DNA of 64,000 bases from JBBDLF01 sp040879025 (GCA_040879025.1 JBBDLF010000001.1:124001-188000), one strand, 5' to 3'. Counted from the first letter of the stretch, positions 36,775 through 47,587 are shown. The notes: generated by a model from the sequence alone, not told the origin. A program made the numbers and translations.

Positions 36775-38133
36775 ATGAACGCGATCAGCAGGACAACCCA
36801 GGGGGCGAGGCAACGAAGTCGTGCTTCTATGCTCACCATAACAGGTTTGGCGGGTCTGGCGCTTGGCGGCTTTTCCACTCAGGCCGCCGCTCAGGCTCCC
36901 ACATTTTCAAAAGATGTCGCCCCGATTCTGCAGCGGGCCTGTCAGCAATGCCATAACCCGGAAGGCATCGGGCCGATGTCGCTGATGACCTATGAACAGG
37001 TCCGGCCATTTGCTCCCATCATCAAGGACCGCGTCAGCAAACGGATCATGCCGCCGTGGCATGTGGACCCTCACACCGGAATTCAGCAGTTCAAGAATGA
37101 CATGTCGCTGAGTGAAGAGGAAATCACCACCATCGTCTCCTGGGTGGACGCGGGAGGCCCCCGGGGCAATCCCGCCGACCTGCCCGAGCCCATTGAAATT
37201 CCCGGCGGAGAGGATTGGCAACTGGCTAACCAGCTCGGTCCGCCGGATGTCATCATTAAATCCGCGCCCTATGATGTTATTGCCAACGGGCAGGATCAAT
37301 GGTGGACACCCAACGTCAGGTTTGAAGGCCTTGACGAGGAACGCTGGTTGCGGGCCGCCGAATTCAAGCCTTCCTATCCACTGGGCAAAAGAGTTGTGCA
37401 TCATGGCCATGCCGTGCTGATTCCCGAAGGTGAAAGGCGCCAGGTGGCACTCGCTCGTTATGGTGTTGGCAAGTCGTGGGAAATGTATCCGGACGGCGTT
37501 GGCATGCGCGTACCTCCCAATGGAACCATTGCCTGGAACCTGCATTATTTTCCAGTGGGAGCCAGCGGCGAAGGAGATGTCGTTGAAGTGGGCCTGTGGT
37601 TTTATCCGGAAGGCCAGACCCCGGAACTGGAAACTGCCGGTGAAGCAATGTTTCGCGTTGATGGCGGTAACGGGATGGCACGGGGCCAGGATATCGTGAT
37701 TCCACCTCACAGCTATCAGGTATTACAGGGCACGCATGTGCTGGAAGAGCCGGCGGTTATTCACAGCTATCGCCCGCATTTGCATATGCGCGGCAAAGTC
37801 ATGACCATGGAAGCGATTTATCCGGACGGTCGCAAGGAAGTGCTCAGCCAGGTGGACAAGTACAATCACAATTGGCAGATCTCCTACCTCTACGAGGATG
37901 ATGTTAAACCGCTGTTACCGGCAGGAACGGTTCTGCAGTTCACTTCGGTTTTTGACAATACGGCCAATAATCCGATTAATCCCGACCCGGAGCAGTGGGT
38001 GGTTTTCGGTCGGCGCGGGGTGGACGAGATGAGTCATGCCTGGGTTGGAATTACCTACCTGAACCAGGAACAATTCGCCCGTGCCCAACAAGAAAGGGAA
38101 ACGGTGCAGCAGCCGTTGACCATAGGTAACTGA
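36775..38133 (+). CDS. Exported c-type cytochrome with copper monooxygenase-like domain
   Basis: The 452-residue precursor has a Tat/Sec-like signal peptide (RRS-poor: [23 protein letters not shown]). A haem c site CQQCH is at residues 56-60 in [33 protein letters not shown], and the same stretch matches VAPIIAENCADCHRQGGIAPF in the protein encoded at 28551. The C-terminal two thirds resemble copper type II monooxygenases, with [15 protein letters not shown] (HH) and [16 protein letters not shown] (HxH). The ribosome-binding site GGAGG lies 7 bases before the ATG. It sits between the unknown secreted protein and the PQQ-cytochrome gene in one operon. It lacks the redoxin domain of its relative. 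Confidence 0.82.
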   Translation: MNAISRTTQGARQRSRASMLTITGLAGLALGGFSTQAAAQAPTFSKDVAPILQRACQQCHNPEGIGPMSLMTYEQVRPFAPIIKDRVSKRIMPPWHVDPHTGIQQFKNDMSLSEEEITTIVSWVDAGGPRGNPADLPEPIEIPGGEDWQLANQLGPPDVIIKSAPYDVIANGQDQWWTPNVRFEGLDEERWLRAAEFKPSYPLGKRVVHHGHAVLIPEGERRQVALARYGVGKSWEMYPDGVGMRVPPNGTIAWNLHYFPVGASGEGDVVEVGLWFYPEGQTPELETAGEAMFRVDGGNGMARGQDIVIPPHSYQVLQGTHVLEEPAVIHSYRPHLHMRGKVMTMEAIYPDGRKEVLSQVDKYNHNWQISYLYEDDVKPLLPAGTVLQFTSVFDNTANNPINPDPEQWVVFGRRGVDEMSHAWVGITYLNQEQFARAQQERETVQQPLTIGN

Positions 38134-38149
38134 TGAGGGCAGTAAACAA

Positions 38150-40333
38150 ATGAGCACCGTAATCCGACTGAAACTGCTGCTGGGTTGCGGGCTGATTCTG
38201 TCAACTTCAATCGCGGCCGCGCAAGACCAGGCTAGCTATACTGCAGCTCAATCGGAAGCAGGTGGCGCATTCTACCAGGCCAACTGTGCGGAATGTCACC
38301 TGCCCAACCTGCTGGGAGCATTTGAAGCGCCGGCTCTCGTTGGAGGAAACTTCATCAGCAATTGGGGTACCCGACCAGTGGGCGAACTGATGCGCTTGCT
38401 CAGACAGACCATGCCACCCCAGGCGCCGGGATCATTGAGTGAAGCGGAGTCTGCCGCTGTTACCGCGTTTATATTGAACCGGAACGGGATTCCGTCCTCC
38501 GACAGTGCCCTGGCCTTCAATTCCGGCGGTGTTGTCGATGCCAGCACCGCGTCGTCTGCCGGCGCGAACCCGGCCGCCGTGGCGGACCGCAGCCCTGTCC
38601 CCGGTGTTCCAGGGAATGTTCCGTCACCCGGTTCCCGAAATCAAATTCCTGAGTACGGTGCCATTTACCGAACGGACGCAGCCCTTACCCGTTCAATTGT
38701 ACCCATCACCCGTTTCCGCAATGTTACCGATGCGGCACTTGCCGATCCCGATGCCGCCGACTGGCTGCATTGGCGGCGCACACCTCAGAGTCAGGGGTAT
38801 ACGCCTCTCGACCAGATCAATGCCGAGAACGTCGGCAATCTGACGCTGGCGTGGGTATGGGGCATGGAGTCGGGCCGGAGTCAGCCCGCTCCGCTGGTGC
38901 GGGATGGAATTATCTACATTCCTAACTTTGGTAATGTGGTCCAGGCGCTGGATGGCAGCGATGGCACGTTGTTGTGGGAATACCGGCGCCAGTTTGAAGA
39001 AGGATTGCGCGGTGGTAATCTGCGCACTCTGGCTATGTGGGAAGACCTGATCTTTGTTGCTACCACTGATGCGCACATGGTCGCGCTGGACGCACGCACC
39101 GGGGAGGTGCGCTGGGATACGGAAATCGCTGATGCTGAAAAAGGCTATTCCAATTCCAGCGGCCCCATTGTGGCCGACGGCGTGGTGGTCAATGGCATCA
39201 ACGGCTGTCAACGGTTCTTCGAGGAAAGCTGCTTTATTACCGGCCATGATGCCCGCAGCGGCAGGGAATTGTGGCGTACGTATACGGTCGCGCAGCCCGG
39301 GCAACCCGGCGATGACACCTGGGGAGGGCTGCCGCTGGAGTTGCGCGGCGGCGCCGATGTCTGGATGACCGGAAGCTGGGATCCGGAACTCGGCCTCGTT
39401 TTTTTTGGAACGGCACAGGCAAAACCCTGGATGGCGGCGAGCCGCGGCATGAGTACCGACGATGCCACTCTGTACGCCAATTCCACGTTGGCCATGGACC
39501 CCGGGGATGGGCGTATCGTCTGGTATCGTCAACATGTGCCAGGTGAATCACTGGACATGGATGAGGCGTTTGAGCAGGTGTTGGTGGATCTGGCCGGTGA
39601 ACCTTATCTGTTATCGATCGGTAAAAGCGGAATACTCTGGAAGCTGGACCGGCGCACGGGTCAATTCCTTGGGCTGAAGCAGACCGTGTATCAAAACGTG
39701 TTCGATGAAGTGAATATTGAAACCGGCGAACTGCGCTACCGGGAAGATATCCGCAACATGCAACTGGGCGAATGGTTATCCGTCTGTCCGTCCACCGCCG
39801 GCGGCCATAATTGGCAGGCCAGTGGCTACCATCCGCCGACACGGCAACTCGTGATTCCCCTGAGTCAGAGCTGCATGGAAATGTCACCCAGAGAAACCAC
39901 ATTCGAAGTGGGTTCCGGCGGCAACCAGGCGGACCGCATGTGGATGGAAATGCCCGGGACAGAGGGTCGTTTCGGTAAACTCGCCGCCTATGATGTGGAG
40001 AACCTCGAAGAAACCTGGAGCGTCGAACAGCGTGCACCATTCCTCACGGCCGCGTTGACCACGGCGGGTGGTCTGGTATTTATCGGGGACTATGATCGCT
40101 GGGTGCACGCGTTTGATGTCGACACCGGTGAAGAATTGTGGAAGACACGGCTGGCTACGTCCGTGCAGGGATTCCCCGTGAGCTTCGCCATCGACGGCGA
40201 ACAGTACATCGCGATACCCGCGGGCAGGGAAGGCGGCAGTCCCTGGCGTATCGGCAATTTCCTCGCTCCGGAGTTGAACAGTCCCGACGGTCATAATGCG
40301 CTTTATGTCTTCAAATTGATGGCGGGTCGCTGA
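38150..40333 (+). CDS. Exported quinohaemoprotein: N-terminal cytochrome c plus PQQ propeller
   Basis: The 727-residue precursor has a signal peptide ([18 protein letters not shown]), then a cytochrome c domain with CAECH (residues 46-50) and MPPQAPG as likely distal methionine region, a Ser/Ala/Pro linker (about 125-165), and a PQQ-dehydrogenase propeller from about 200 ([79 protein letters not shown]). Type II quinohaemoprotein alcohol dehydrogenases carry the haem domain at the C-terminus; here it is N-terminal. The two active-site cysteines usually found side by side are separated (CQRFFEESC). Last gene of the 35924-40333 operon, 16 bases after the previous one. Substrate unknown; probably an alcohol. 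Confidence 0.85.
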   Translation: MSTVIRLKLLLGCGLILSTSIAAAQDQASYTAAQSEAGGAFYQANCAECHLPNLLGAFEAPALVGGNFISNWGTRPVGELMRLLRQTMPPQAPGSLSEAESAAVTAFILNRNGIPSSDSALAFNSGGVVDASTASSAGANPAAVADRSPVPGVPGNVPSPGSRNQIPEYGAIYRTDAALTRSIVPITRFRNVTDAALADPDAADWLHWRRTPQSQGYTPLDQINAENVGNLTLAWVWGMESGRSQPAPLVRDGIIYIPNFGNVVQALDGSDGTLLWEYRRQFEEGLRGGNLRTLAMWEDLIFVATTDAHMVALDARTGEVRWDTEIADAEKGYSNSSGPIVADGVVVNGINGCQRFFEESCFITGHDARSGRELWRTYTVAQPGQPGDDTWGGLPLELRGGADVWMTGSWDPELGLVFFGTAQAKPWMAASRGMSTDDATLYANSTLAMDPGDGRIVWYRQHVPGESLDMDEAFEQVLVDLAGEPYLLSIGKSGILWKLDRRTGQFLGLKQTVYQNVFDEVNIETGELRYREDIRNMQLGEWLSVCPSTAGGHNWQASGYHPPTRQLVIPLSQSCMEMSPRETTFEVGSGGNQADRMWMEMPGTEGRFGKLAAYDVENLEETWSVEQRAPFLTAALTTAGGLVFIGDYDRWVHAFDVDTGEELWKTRLATSVQGFPVSFAIDGEQYIAIPAGREGGSPWRIGNFLAPELNSPDGHNALYVFKLMAGR

Positions 40334-40395
40334 GAAATACTGTTTTTTTCCGGGTATCGCTGGAAGGTCATAACCAGTAAACTTGCCGATTTCGG

Positions 40396-41754
40396 ATGGC
40401 AGAGTATCCCGTGACGGCAGGTAATAAGACAGACACTGGTGTAAAAAAAGTCGGCTTTGTATCTCTGGGGTGCCCCAAAGCGCTGGTGGATTCCGAGCGC
40501 ATTCTCACGCAATTGCGTATTGAAGGGTATAGTATTGTCCCGGATTACGAGGGTGCCGATGTGGTGGTCGTCAATACCTGCGGCTTTATCGACAGCGCGC
40601 GGGAGGAATCGCTGGAGGCGATTGGCGAGGCACTGCACGACAACGGCAGGGTAATCGTGACGGGTTGCCTCGGAGCGCAGGCTGAGAACATCACCCGGGT
40701 TCATCCGCAGGTTTTAAGCGTAACCGGCCCTCATGCCTATGAAGAAGTTGTACGTGCTGTTCACCAGCATGCACCGCAAACAATGACTCATGACCCGTTT
40801 GTCGACCTGGTGCCGCCGCAAGGTATCAAGCTCACCCCGAGGCATTACGCCTATCTCAAAATCTCCGAAGGCTGTAACCACCGATGCAGCTTTTGTATTA
40901 TTCCCTCGATGCGCGGTGACTTGGTCAGCAGGCCCGTAGGTGACGTCATGGATGAGGCGGCGCGATTGGTCAATGCGGGTGTAAAGGAACTGCTGGTGAT
41001 CTCACAGGATACCAGTGCGTACGGAATCGATATCAAATACCGTACCGGTTTCTGGCAGGGCCGTCCGGTGAAGGCCAGCATGCAGGGACTGTGTGAAGCA
41101 CTGGGAGAACTGGGCGTGTGGGTGAGATTGCACTACGTTTACCCGTATCCCCATGTGGAAAAAATTGTGCCTTTGATGGCGGAAGGTAAAATTCTGCCGT
41201 ACCTGGACATTCCCTTTCAACATGCCAGTCGACGGGTACTGAAAGCAATGCGGCGACCGGCGGCCGCGGAGAACAATCTCACCCGTATTCGCGCGTGGCG
41301 GGAAATTTGTCCGGAACTGACGATCCGCAGCACTTTTATTGTCGGCTTTCCCGGCGAAACCGAGGCCGAGTTTGAATCGTTGCTGGAGTTTCTCGAGGAA
41401 GCCCGGCTCGATCGCGTGGGCTGCTTTCAATACTCGCCGGTTACGGGGGCGAAAGCGAATCAGTTGCCGGACCCTGTACCGGATGCCGTTAAACAGGAGC
41501 GCTGGGAGCGGTTCATGCAAACCCAGCAGGTGATCAGTGCCGACCGGTTGCAGCGTAAAGTTGGAAAGCGAATCGAGGTGTTGATAGATGAGCTCACGAA
41601 AGACGGGGCCGTTGGGCGCTCCGCTGCGGATGCTCCGGATATTGACGGATTGGTCTATATCCGGGGAAATGAAGGGGTAAACACGGGTGACAGAGTGACC
41701 GTTGAAATTGATTCGGCTAATGAGTACGATGTGTTTGGTAAATCAATTAGCTGA
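40396..41754 (+). CDS. rimO: Ribosomal protein S12 methylthiotransferase RimO
   Basis: RimO is a radical-SAM enzyme that methylthiolates Asp89 of S12. The 452-residue protein has the N-terminal UPF0004 domain ([45 protein letters not shown]), the radical-SAM motif CNHRCSFC (cysteines 160, 164, 167), the [11 protein letters not shown] and [11 protein letters not shown] segments distinguishing RimO from MiaB, and a C-terminal TRAM domain ([27 protein letters not shown]). It is a core gene inside the accessory region, 62 bases after the PQQ-cytochrome gene. Confidence 0.97.
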   Translation: MAEYPVTAGNKTDTGVKKVGFVSLGCPKALVDSERILTQLRIEGYSIVPDYEGADVVVVNTCGFIDSAREESLEAIGEALHDNGRVIVTGCLGAQAENITRVHPQVLSVTGPHAYEEVVRAVHQHAPQTMTHDPFVDLVPPQGIKLTPRHYAYLKISEGCNHRCSFCIIPSMRGDLVSRPVGDVMDEAARLVNAGVKELLVISQDTSAYGIDIKYRTGFWQGRPVKASMQGLCEALGELGVWVRLHYVYPYPHVEKIVPLMAEGKILPYLDIPFQHASRRVLKAMRRPAAAENNLTRIRAWREICPELTIRSTFIVGFPGETEAEFESLLEFLEEARLDRVGCFQYSPVTGAKANQLPDPVPDAVKQERWERFMQTQQVISADRLQRKVGKRIEVLIDELTKDGAVGRSAADAPDIDGLVYIRGNEGVNTGDRVTVEIDSANEYDVFGKSIS

Positions 41755-41871
41755 CTTCGGAGTGCTCCCGTTTTTCGGGACTAATGAAAGATCGTTACGA
41801 TTTGCAAGCAGAGCAAAATGAGAGCGCAGCCCTTGGTACGTTGAGAACAATAATTCACCTGGAGTGACGTC

Positions 41872-42822
41872 ATGCATACAGCACTAAACCGATTGAAATG
41901 GCTATTTGCTACTATTCTGGCCGGCGCCTGCACTACCGCGCTTGCCCAGGGGCTATCCTATGATGGCCTATCCTGCGACATTCCGGAGTATCATTGCCCC
42001 GGCTCTGATTGCTCAGGCGAGATCACAGGACAACGCGGCAATCAGACGGACCGGGCCACCGGCAGAAATTACTTTCTCGATATCCCCTGCGATCTACAAC
42101 GGGGCGAAGAGGTGACGTTCGTACTGAACCTCCATGGCGGCGGTTCCATCGGCAACTGGCAGCGGCATTATTTCCCGATTATGGACTTCAAGGACCAGTA
42201 CCGACTGATCGTCGCGACACCCAGCGGCGTGATCAGAGCCTGGAGAGAAGACAATGACGATGAACATCTTGAGAATATTGTTAACTATGTTTACGACAGG
42301 TTTTCAGACCTCAATATAAAAGCGTTCTGGCTCGCCGGGCATTCGCAGGGCGGCGCCACTTCACACCGGTTGGTCTGTACCGATTTCTATGCCGATAAGG
42401 TGGACGGTCTGTTGAGTCTCGCCGGTGGACGAATCGGCTTCGGCAATCGCGCGGAAGCCCCGGAGTGTGATTTTTCCCATGTATTCACTACCGGGGAACA
42501 CGATACCGTGGGCGCCCAGGGGGTTCCGGAGACGTCTCCGGTGGCTGAAAGGTTTAATTGTGATGCCCGCGTTCGTCATGAAGATGTTGTCGATACGACG
42601 GCCGGGTATATTTACGACGGCCGTGTGGGCGATGCGCGCCCCGACCGCGAAGGGTGGGGCGGAATGCCGGCTCCGGGAACCGCTGAAGTCTATGAATTCC
42701 CCAACTGCGACGTTGGCAGGGTTGTCGCCGACGTGGTTCGCCTGGATAAAGGGCATACCGAGGGGCTCGAGCCCAATGTGACTGAACGTCTGGTACAGTT
42801 GATGCTGTCAGCAGGTGATTAA
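41872..42822 (+). CDS. Exported alpha/beta-hydrolase, polyhydroxyalkanoate depolymerase/feruloyl esterase-like
   Basis: The 316-residue precursor has a signal peptide (LKWLFATILAGACTTALA) and an esterase core: RNYFLDIPCDLQRGEEVTFVLNLHGGGSIGNWQRHYFPI (oxyanion region), AFWLAGHSQGGATSHRLVC with Ser158 as nucleophile, and DKGHTEGLEPNVTE with the likely histidine. Six or more cysteines in the first 70 and later residues suggest disulfides. It resembles the LpqC/feruloyl esterase and PHB depolymerase group; the substrate is not shown. It has a good ribosome-binding site (CTGGAG, seven bases before the ATG) and stands alone downstream of rimO. Confidence 0.82.
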   Translation: MHTALNRLKWLFATILAGACTTALAQGLSYDGLSCDIPEYHCPGSDCSGEITGQRGNQTDRATGRNYFLDIPCDLQRGEEVTFVLNLHGGGSIGNWQRHYFPIMDFKDQYRLIVATPSGVIRAWREDNDDEHLENIVNYVYDRFSDLNIKAFWLAGHSQGGATSHRLVCTDFYADKVDGLLSLAGGRIGFGNRAEAPECDFSHVFTTGEHDTVGAQGVPETSPVAERFNCDARVRHEDVVDTTAGYIYDGRVGDARPDREGWGGMPAPGTAEVYEFPNCDVGRVVADVVRLDKGHTEGLEPNVTERLVQLMLSAGD

Positions 42823-42940
42823 GGGAAACCGCCTTAAATCGTCCCTTTCGCAACCCAAAAAGGACGTTTAAGCAACTACCAACCCCGTGTCCCGGAGCAA
42901 TACCCCTGCATATCAATAACTTACACGGGTCAGACCCGGG

Positions 42941-44125
42941 TTAGATGACTCGTTTGGAATGCAGGGCTGTAATGGCGGCATCGCTGTAGCCGAGTGTGCG
43001 CATGATCTCGTTGGTGTGCTCGCCCAGTGTGGGGGGGCGGCGGTAGATTTCTCCGGGGGTTGCCGAGAGTTCAACCGGGGTGCGCATAATTGGCGCGGGA
43101 CGCCTCAGGCCTGGGTAGTCCGTTTCCTGCAGCAGGTTTTTTGCCTTCACATGAGGGTCGTCCAGCACATTTTGCACCGACATCACCGGGCCGGCAGGAA
43201 TGCGAGCGTGTTCCATCGCTGTCAGAGCTTCCTCGGAAGTACGTTCCGCGCACCAGGCAGCCAGTCGCTCGCTGATCACTTCACCGTTGTCGCCACGGCT
43301 GATATCGTCCTTGAACCGCGGGTCATCAAGCCAGTGTGGTTCGCCCATCAACTCCACCCAACGTTTGAATAAAGGGCCGCCCACCGACTGTACCAGCACC
43401 CAGCCATCCCGGGTCTGAAATGTATCCGCCGGGGCCGAGGTTTGTGACCGGTTCACAGTGGCTACACGATCGCGCTGAATCACCGCCTGTTCAATCGCCG
43501 TTCCGTTCATAAAGGTGAGGGCGGTATTGAATAATGCGCCTTCGACAATCTGTCCCTTGCCGGTTTTCCGGCGTTCGTATAATGCGGCGAGGGTGCCGAA
43601 GGCGCAGAGACTCGCTGTGCCAAAATCCACAAACGGAGCATAGGATTTGACCGGTTGGTCCGGCGTGCCGGACAGATGCATCGCGCCGGACATGGCCTGG
43701 CCAAGCCCGTCAAAACCGACGCGGTTACTATACGGACCGCCGCTGCCGAACGCGGAAATCATCGTAAGAATAATATCGGGTTTAACCGCTGTCAGGCTCT
43801 CGTAGTCCAGGCCCATGGATTTCAGCGAATCCGGCGGCAGGTTCGCCACCACTACGTCCGCTGTGGCGACCAGTTTTCTGACTATCTCCGCGCCTTCAGG
43901 TTTCATCGGATTGAGTGTCATGCCCAGCTTGTTGCGAGCCATCTGCATGAACAGCGCACCGTCTCCCTGTTCATTGACCGGTGACAGAAACCGGTCCTCG
44001 CTGCCATCCAGTTTCTCGATTCTGATCACTTCGGCACCCAGATCCGCCAGCAGGGTGGCACAGAACGGCCCCGCGATATATCGGCCAAAATCGAGCACTC
44101 TGATGCCTTGTAATACTTTTTCCAT
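42941..44125 (-). CDS. CoA-transferase, CaiB/BaiF family (class III)
   Basis: The 394-residue cytoplasmic enzyme has the family start GIRVLDFGRYIAGPFCATLLADLGAEVIRIEK, then LNPMKPEGAEIVRKLV, VANLPPDSLKSMGLDYESL, FGSGGPYSNRVGFDGLGQAMSGAMHLSG (catalytic aspartate in the GFD segment) and PVKSYAPFVDFG. Class III CoA-transferases move CoA between acids, such as formyl-, carnitine-, succinyl- or bile-acid CoA; the specificity cannot be read. In this region it is the only clear gene for intracellular activation of a substrate. The spacer before the next plus-strand gene (44126-44357) has no gene. Confidence 0.92.
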   Translation of the reverse strand: MEKVLQGIRVLDFGRYIAGPFCATLLADLGAEVIRIEKLDGSEDRFLSPVNEQGDGALFMQMARNKLGMTLNPMKPEGAEIVRKLVATADVVVANLPPDSLKSMGLDYESLTAVKPDIILTMISAFGSGGPYSNRVGFDGLGQAMSGAMHLSGTPDQPVKSYAPFVDFGTASLCAFGTLAALYERRKTGKGQIVEGALFNTALTFMNGTAIEQAVIQRDRVATVNRSQTSAPADTFQTRDGWVLVQSVGGPLFKRWVELMGEPHWLDDPRFKDDISRGDNGEVISERLAAWCAERTSEEALTAMEHARIPAGPVMSVQNVLDDPHVKAKNLLQETDYPGLRRPAPIMRTPVELSATPGEIYRRPPTLGEHTNEIMRTLGYSDAAITALHSKRVI

Positions 44126-44357
44126 GTTCTCTCCGCGTTTTTTTCTGTGATCCAGTTCGCAAACTGAACGGGCATTCTATCATAAGTATTTAATATTACT
44201 GAAGAAATTTAAAAGAAGGTCATCCCGGCACTGCACTTTGGTTCTGTGAGGCAGTTAACGCTTTGGGATTGCGCTTTCTTGCATAATCCTAATCAACGAG
44301 ACACCGGTCACAACCCGGTACAACAAATAGATCGTCGCTCAACGGGGGAATCAGGTC

Positions 44358-44534
44358 ATGAACAGTACGTCTGAATACGAGGTGTCCACCCAGGCGCTGA
44401 AAGAGCTTATGTCAATACTCAAGAAACCTTACCGTGATGTGTGTAATGTCTGTAACGGTTCCGGTTATACAGGTCAGAAAGCGACCTGCCAGAAATGCAA
44501 GGGATCAGGTCAGCGCCTGCTGAAACTGATCTAA
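44358..44534 (+). CDS. Small DnaJ-type zinc-finger protein (58 residues)
   Basis: The 58-residue open frame encodes MNSTSEYEVSTQALKELMSI..., then two CxxCxGxG repeats: CNVCNGSGY and CQKCKGSGQ, 14 residues apart (cysteine to cysteine), as in the zinc-binding core of DnaJ, but without J-domain or substrate-binding region. Four cysteines would bind one zinc ion. Similar stand-alone mini zinc-finger proteins occur in gammaproteobacteria, but I cannot name this one. GGGGGAA lies 8 bases before the ATG. It diverges from the CoA-transferase and is followed, after 174 bases, by the exported methyltransferase. Confidence 0.75.
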   Translation: MNSTSEYEVSTQALKELMSILKKPYRDVCNVCNGSGYTGQKATCQKCKGSGQRLLKLI

Positions 44535-44708
44535 CCAGCGGTTCCCTCGCAACCGTCCCTCGTAGTCCCTTTGTAGGCCGCAGAAATGCGGCTTGCAAAG
44601 GTTTACGACTTTCCTCTACTCTTACAGCCTCATCATTATTTTTCCGGTCGACTGTGTACACCCGTATTCCGTCTGCCTCCGCTCATTGTCACGTATTTCG
44701 AGGCGCTT

Positions 44709-45431
44709 ATGCACAAACGAATCTGCAGTGTATCGCTTGCATCGCTGATGTTGCTGTTGATGCAGGGACAAAGCCTGGCGGCGGACGCGCCGGGGTATAT
44801 CTTTGCTCCGGAGCGCAGTCAGGGTGGTATCGGCAAGTTCTATATGGACCGGGAAATTTCCGGAGTCATGGGACACCAGGCGGCTGACTGGCTGGAGCGG
44901 CCCACTCGGATTCAGGAAGAAATGCCGGATGAAGTCGTGGCCAATATGGAACTGGAAGCCGATGACGTGGTTGCCGACATAGGCGCCGGCTCGGGCTATT
45001 TTTCTTTCCGCATAGCCAGGCTTGTCCCTGAAGGCAAGGTCCTGGCAGTGGATATTCAGTCGGAAATGCTGGCACTGATCGAAGAACGCAAGATGGCGGA
45101 AAATGTTGACAATATTGAGGGAATTCACGGGGAAATTGATGACCCCAACCTGCCACCCAACTCCATCGATGCGGCACTGATGGTGGATGCCTATCATGAA
45201 TTTTCCCATCCCTACGAGATGATACAGGGTATTTACAATGCGCTGAAGCCGGGCGGGCGGGTATTCTTTCTCGAGTATCGTGCCGAGGACCCGACCGTAC
45301 CCATCAGGCCGCTGCACAAGATGACAGAGCAGCAGGTCGTCAGGGAAATGGGTGTGTTCGATCTCGAATGGACTGATACGCTGGACTTTCTGCCCTGGCA
45401 GCACATGATGGTTTTTACCAAGGTAGAATAG
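44709..45431 (+). CDS. Exported class I methyltransferase-fold protein
   Basis: The 240-residue protein starts with a clear signal peptide (RICSVSLASLMLLLMQGQSLAA) and then carries a standard SAM-binding fold: VVADIGAGSGYFSFRIARLV, VLAVDIQSEMLALIEE, IHGEIDDPNLPPNSIDAALMVDAYHEFSHPYEMIQGIYNALKPGGRVFFLEYR. Methyltransferases normally need cytoplasmic SAM, so export is odd; either it binds another ligand or acts by another mechanism. The frame is open further upstream but ATG 44709 alone gives a sensible N-terminus. It is convergent with the first TonB receptor, with 17 bases between the stop codons and a CTAGCCCGGGCTAG palindrome (45439-45452) across the gap. Confidence 0.82.
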   Translation: MHKRICSVSLASLMLLLMQGQSLAADAPGYIFAPERSQGGIGKFYMDREISGVMGHQAADWLERPTRIQEEMPDEVVANMELEADDVVADIGAGSGYFSFRIARLVPEGKVLAVDIQSEMLALIEERKMAENVDNIEGIHGEIDDPNLPPNSIDAALMVDAYHEFSHPYEMIQGIYNALKPGGRVFFLEYRAEDPTVPIRPLHKMTEQQVVREMGVFDLEWTDTLDFLPWQHMMVFTKVE

Positions 45432-45448
45432 AGGCTGCCTAGCCCGGG

Positions 45449-47587
45449 CTAGAACGTCGTCCGCACCTTCAACGCAAATTTCTGTCCATTACGGGAGCAT
45501 GATTTCTCGATTTCGTCAACGACACCGTCCACGGTCAAGCCGTCAAACCGGGTACGCTCCCGGCAATTGGGATTATCCAGGGCATTCTGTATATCAAAGC
45601 GGAACGTCAGGTCATTAAATGCCTGTTTCTCGAGAAACAGATTCAATTGTGGCTCATTGCGGTCCACTTCGATGTCAATTATATCGATGGATTCACGACC
45701 GCTGCCGCCATTTAACGGATGACCGTAGTTGAAACCGTAGTTCATGCCCAGGGCAGGCAAGTCGTGTCGAAATCCGAGGCGGGCAAAACCGCGCCCGTTG
45801 TTGCTGGTGCGGCGTTCGATGCCCAGAAACGGATCGGTTACCCTTGAGTCTGAAACCGCAAGTCCGGTAGTCAGCAGGGCGTCCGACAGCCCGATGAAAC
45901 CCAGACGGGTGCTGACATCCAAATCGATTCCATACCGCTCCGCGTCCCCTATGTTTCCTCGAGCTGACAACGGGTCTTGCGGATCGACGGTGACGTCCAC
46001 CCGATCGATATAATCTTCAATGTCCCGGTAAAACACTCTTGAATTCAACACACCCACATTGTTGGGCAATCGATATTCCAGGTTCAATTCGTACAGCCAG
46101 GCCTGTTCCTGACGTATATCCGGGTTGCCGGCCTGGGTGTTCTGATCGTCGTCGGAATTGTCGGTGGACGTACTGAAATCGGAAAAACTCAGTTGGGAGA
46201 CATCTTTTTCCACCGTGGCACGTAATTGCATGGCAGGGGTGATGTCAAAGCGATAATCCATTTTCGGCCGCAGAAAATCGAAACTTCTATCATTGAAAAC
46301 ATCGCCGGTCTGGGTGATCTCCGATGTCTCATGGATAAATCCACTTTCCAGCGTCATGCGATCATTAAGCTGCCAACTGTGCATGACAAATGTTTCATAC
46401 CGCATCTCCTCAACCCGCGAATCGGCATTGGCGATAGTCACGGGGATCAGACCGCCGGTCAGATCGGATGGAGTTCCCTGGGCGGTGTCAAGGCCCATCC
46501 GCAGATCAGAATCGCGGATGGTTTGAGCGCCTTCCACACCGATCTCCAGGCCCTGACTGTCGGTAAAATTCCAGATATACGAGGTGCGGGCAATACGCTC
46601 TCGATCACGGCTGTAATCATAGAGATACAAATCCTTGTTGCGGGAACCGGAAAATTCCTGGTACCGCTCCCGTACGCTTTCACCCTCGCTGTCGTTGACA
46701 ATGAAAAGGAAGCGGTAAAGACTGCCGTTATTGAATGTATGTTCGTAATCCCCACCGACTTCCCAGTTGGATCGCTCAAAATCGCGTTCTTCACTTTCTC
46801 TGAATATTTCCGCTTGTGATCCGGTATAGTCTGTTATCAGTCTGTCGATTTCTGATGGCGGGTTGCGAAAGCCGTAGAGCGCGTTCAGTTGAAACACATC
46901 ATGGGTAAACTGGTAACCAAGATTTGTACTGAACTCAAATCGGGTCTCGTCCCTGATGTCCTCCTCATAGCGGGTTTCAGTCAATACATGGTCGCTATTG
47001 TAGCTTTGTTCGTTTCTCACCCTGTTGTTGTATCGCGGTTCGGCCTCGGCGCTGAACAGGTAATTAAAGGCGCCGTCCTGACCGGAGACGGCCACGTTGC
47101 CACCGGGGTCCAGGGTTCCATCATGATACCGGTCCATATTCAATTCAGCATTGATGCTGCGGCGCGACAGTGAATCGAGAAGTACGATATTCAGGGTCTG
47201 ATCACCGCCGCGAACAGCGACATCGTCAGAAGTGCCACGAATAATCTCGATGTAGTCCACCTGGTCCGCAGCGATTCGGCTCAACTGATCGCGCCCCTCA
47301 TTGCTTTTGCCGGCCATTCGCTGGCCGTTAATGAGAATTTCGTTTGCACCTGAACCCAATCCGCGACGATTGCCACCACCCCCACCCAGAGCCTGATTGA
47401 TGCCTGGAATGCGATTGATCATGTCATTGACTGAAACCGGAGCGTACTGGTCAAAATGATCCGCGGGAAAAACAACGGAGTTACCTCCTGACCCGACAGG
47501 AGACTGGGCGAGAATGTGGCCGGTCATCGATATTGCGAGGGACAGTGCGCTGGATTGAATCAGGCGACGGGTGAACCGCTGGGTCAT
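45449..47587 (-). CDS. TonB-dependent outer-membrane receptor (copy 1)
   Basis: The 712-residue precursor has a signal peptide (SSALSLAISMTGHILAQS) and a plug domain with PVSVNDMINRIPGINQALGGGGGNRRGLGSGANEILINGQRMAGKSNEG and QVDYIEIIRGTSDDVAVRG, the signature of the plug. The remainder forms a long beta-barrel with many alternating strands and ends in aromatic Phe (FALKVRTTF), the outer-membrane insertion signal. Two cysteine-bearing loops near the end (NCRERTRF and KSCSRNG) are shared with its neighbour. It likely imports a larger nutrient such as a siderophore-like, aromatic or oligosaccharide compound; specificity is unknown. No TonB box is obvious. Confidence 0.92.
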   Translation of the reverse strand: MTQRFTRRLIQSSALSLAISMTGHILAQSPVGSGGNSVVFPADHFDQYAPVSVNDMINRIPGINQALGGGGGNRRGLGSGANEILINGQRMAGKSNEGRDQLSRIAADQVDYIEIIRGTSDDVAVRGGDQTLNIVLLDSLSRRSINAELNMDRYHDGTLDPGGNVAVSGQDGAFNYLFSAEAEPRYNNRVRNEQSYNSDHVLTETRYEEDIRDETRFEFSTNLGYQFTHDVFQLNALYGFRNPPSEIDRLITDYTGSQAEIFRESEERDFERSNWEVGGDYEHTFNNGSLYRFLFIVNDSEGESVRERYQEFSGSRNKDLYLYDYSRDRERIARTSYIWNFTDSQGLEIGVEGAQTIRDSDLRMGLDTAQGTPSDLTGGLIPVTIANADSRVEEMRYETFVMHSWQLNDRMTLESGFIHETSEITQTGDVFNDRSFDFLRPKMDYRFDITPAMQLRATVEKDVSQLSFSDFSTSTDNSDDDQNTQAGNPDIRQEQAWLYELNLEYRLPNNVGVLNSRVFYRDIEDYIDRVDVTVDPQDPLSARGNIGDAERYGIDLDVSTRLGFIGLSDALLTTGLAVSDSRVTDPFLGIERRTSNNGRGFARLGFRHDLPALGMNYGFNYGHPLNGGSGRESIDIIDIEVDRNEPQLNLFLEKQAFNDLTFRFDIQNALDNPNCRERTRFDGLTVDGVVDEIEKSCSRNGQKFALKVRTTF

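Noticed and set aside
44126..44357. Promoter with CATAAT at 44282 for the small zinc-finger gene
   Set aside because: No matching -35 at a suitable distance, so it was not listed.
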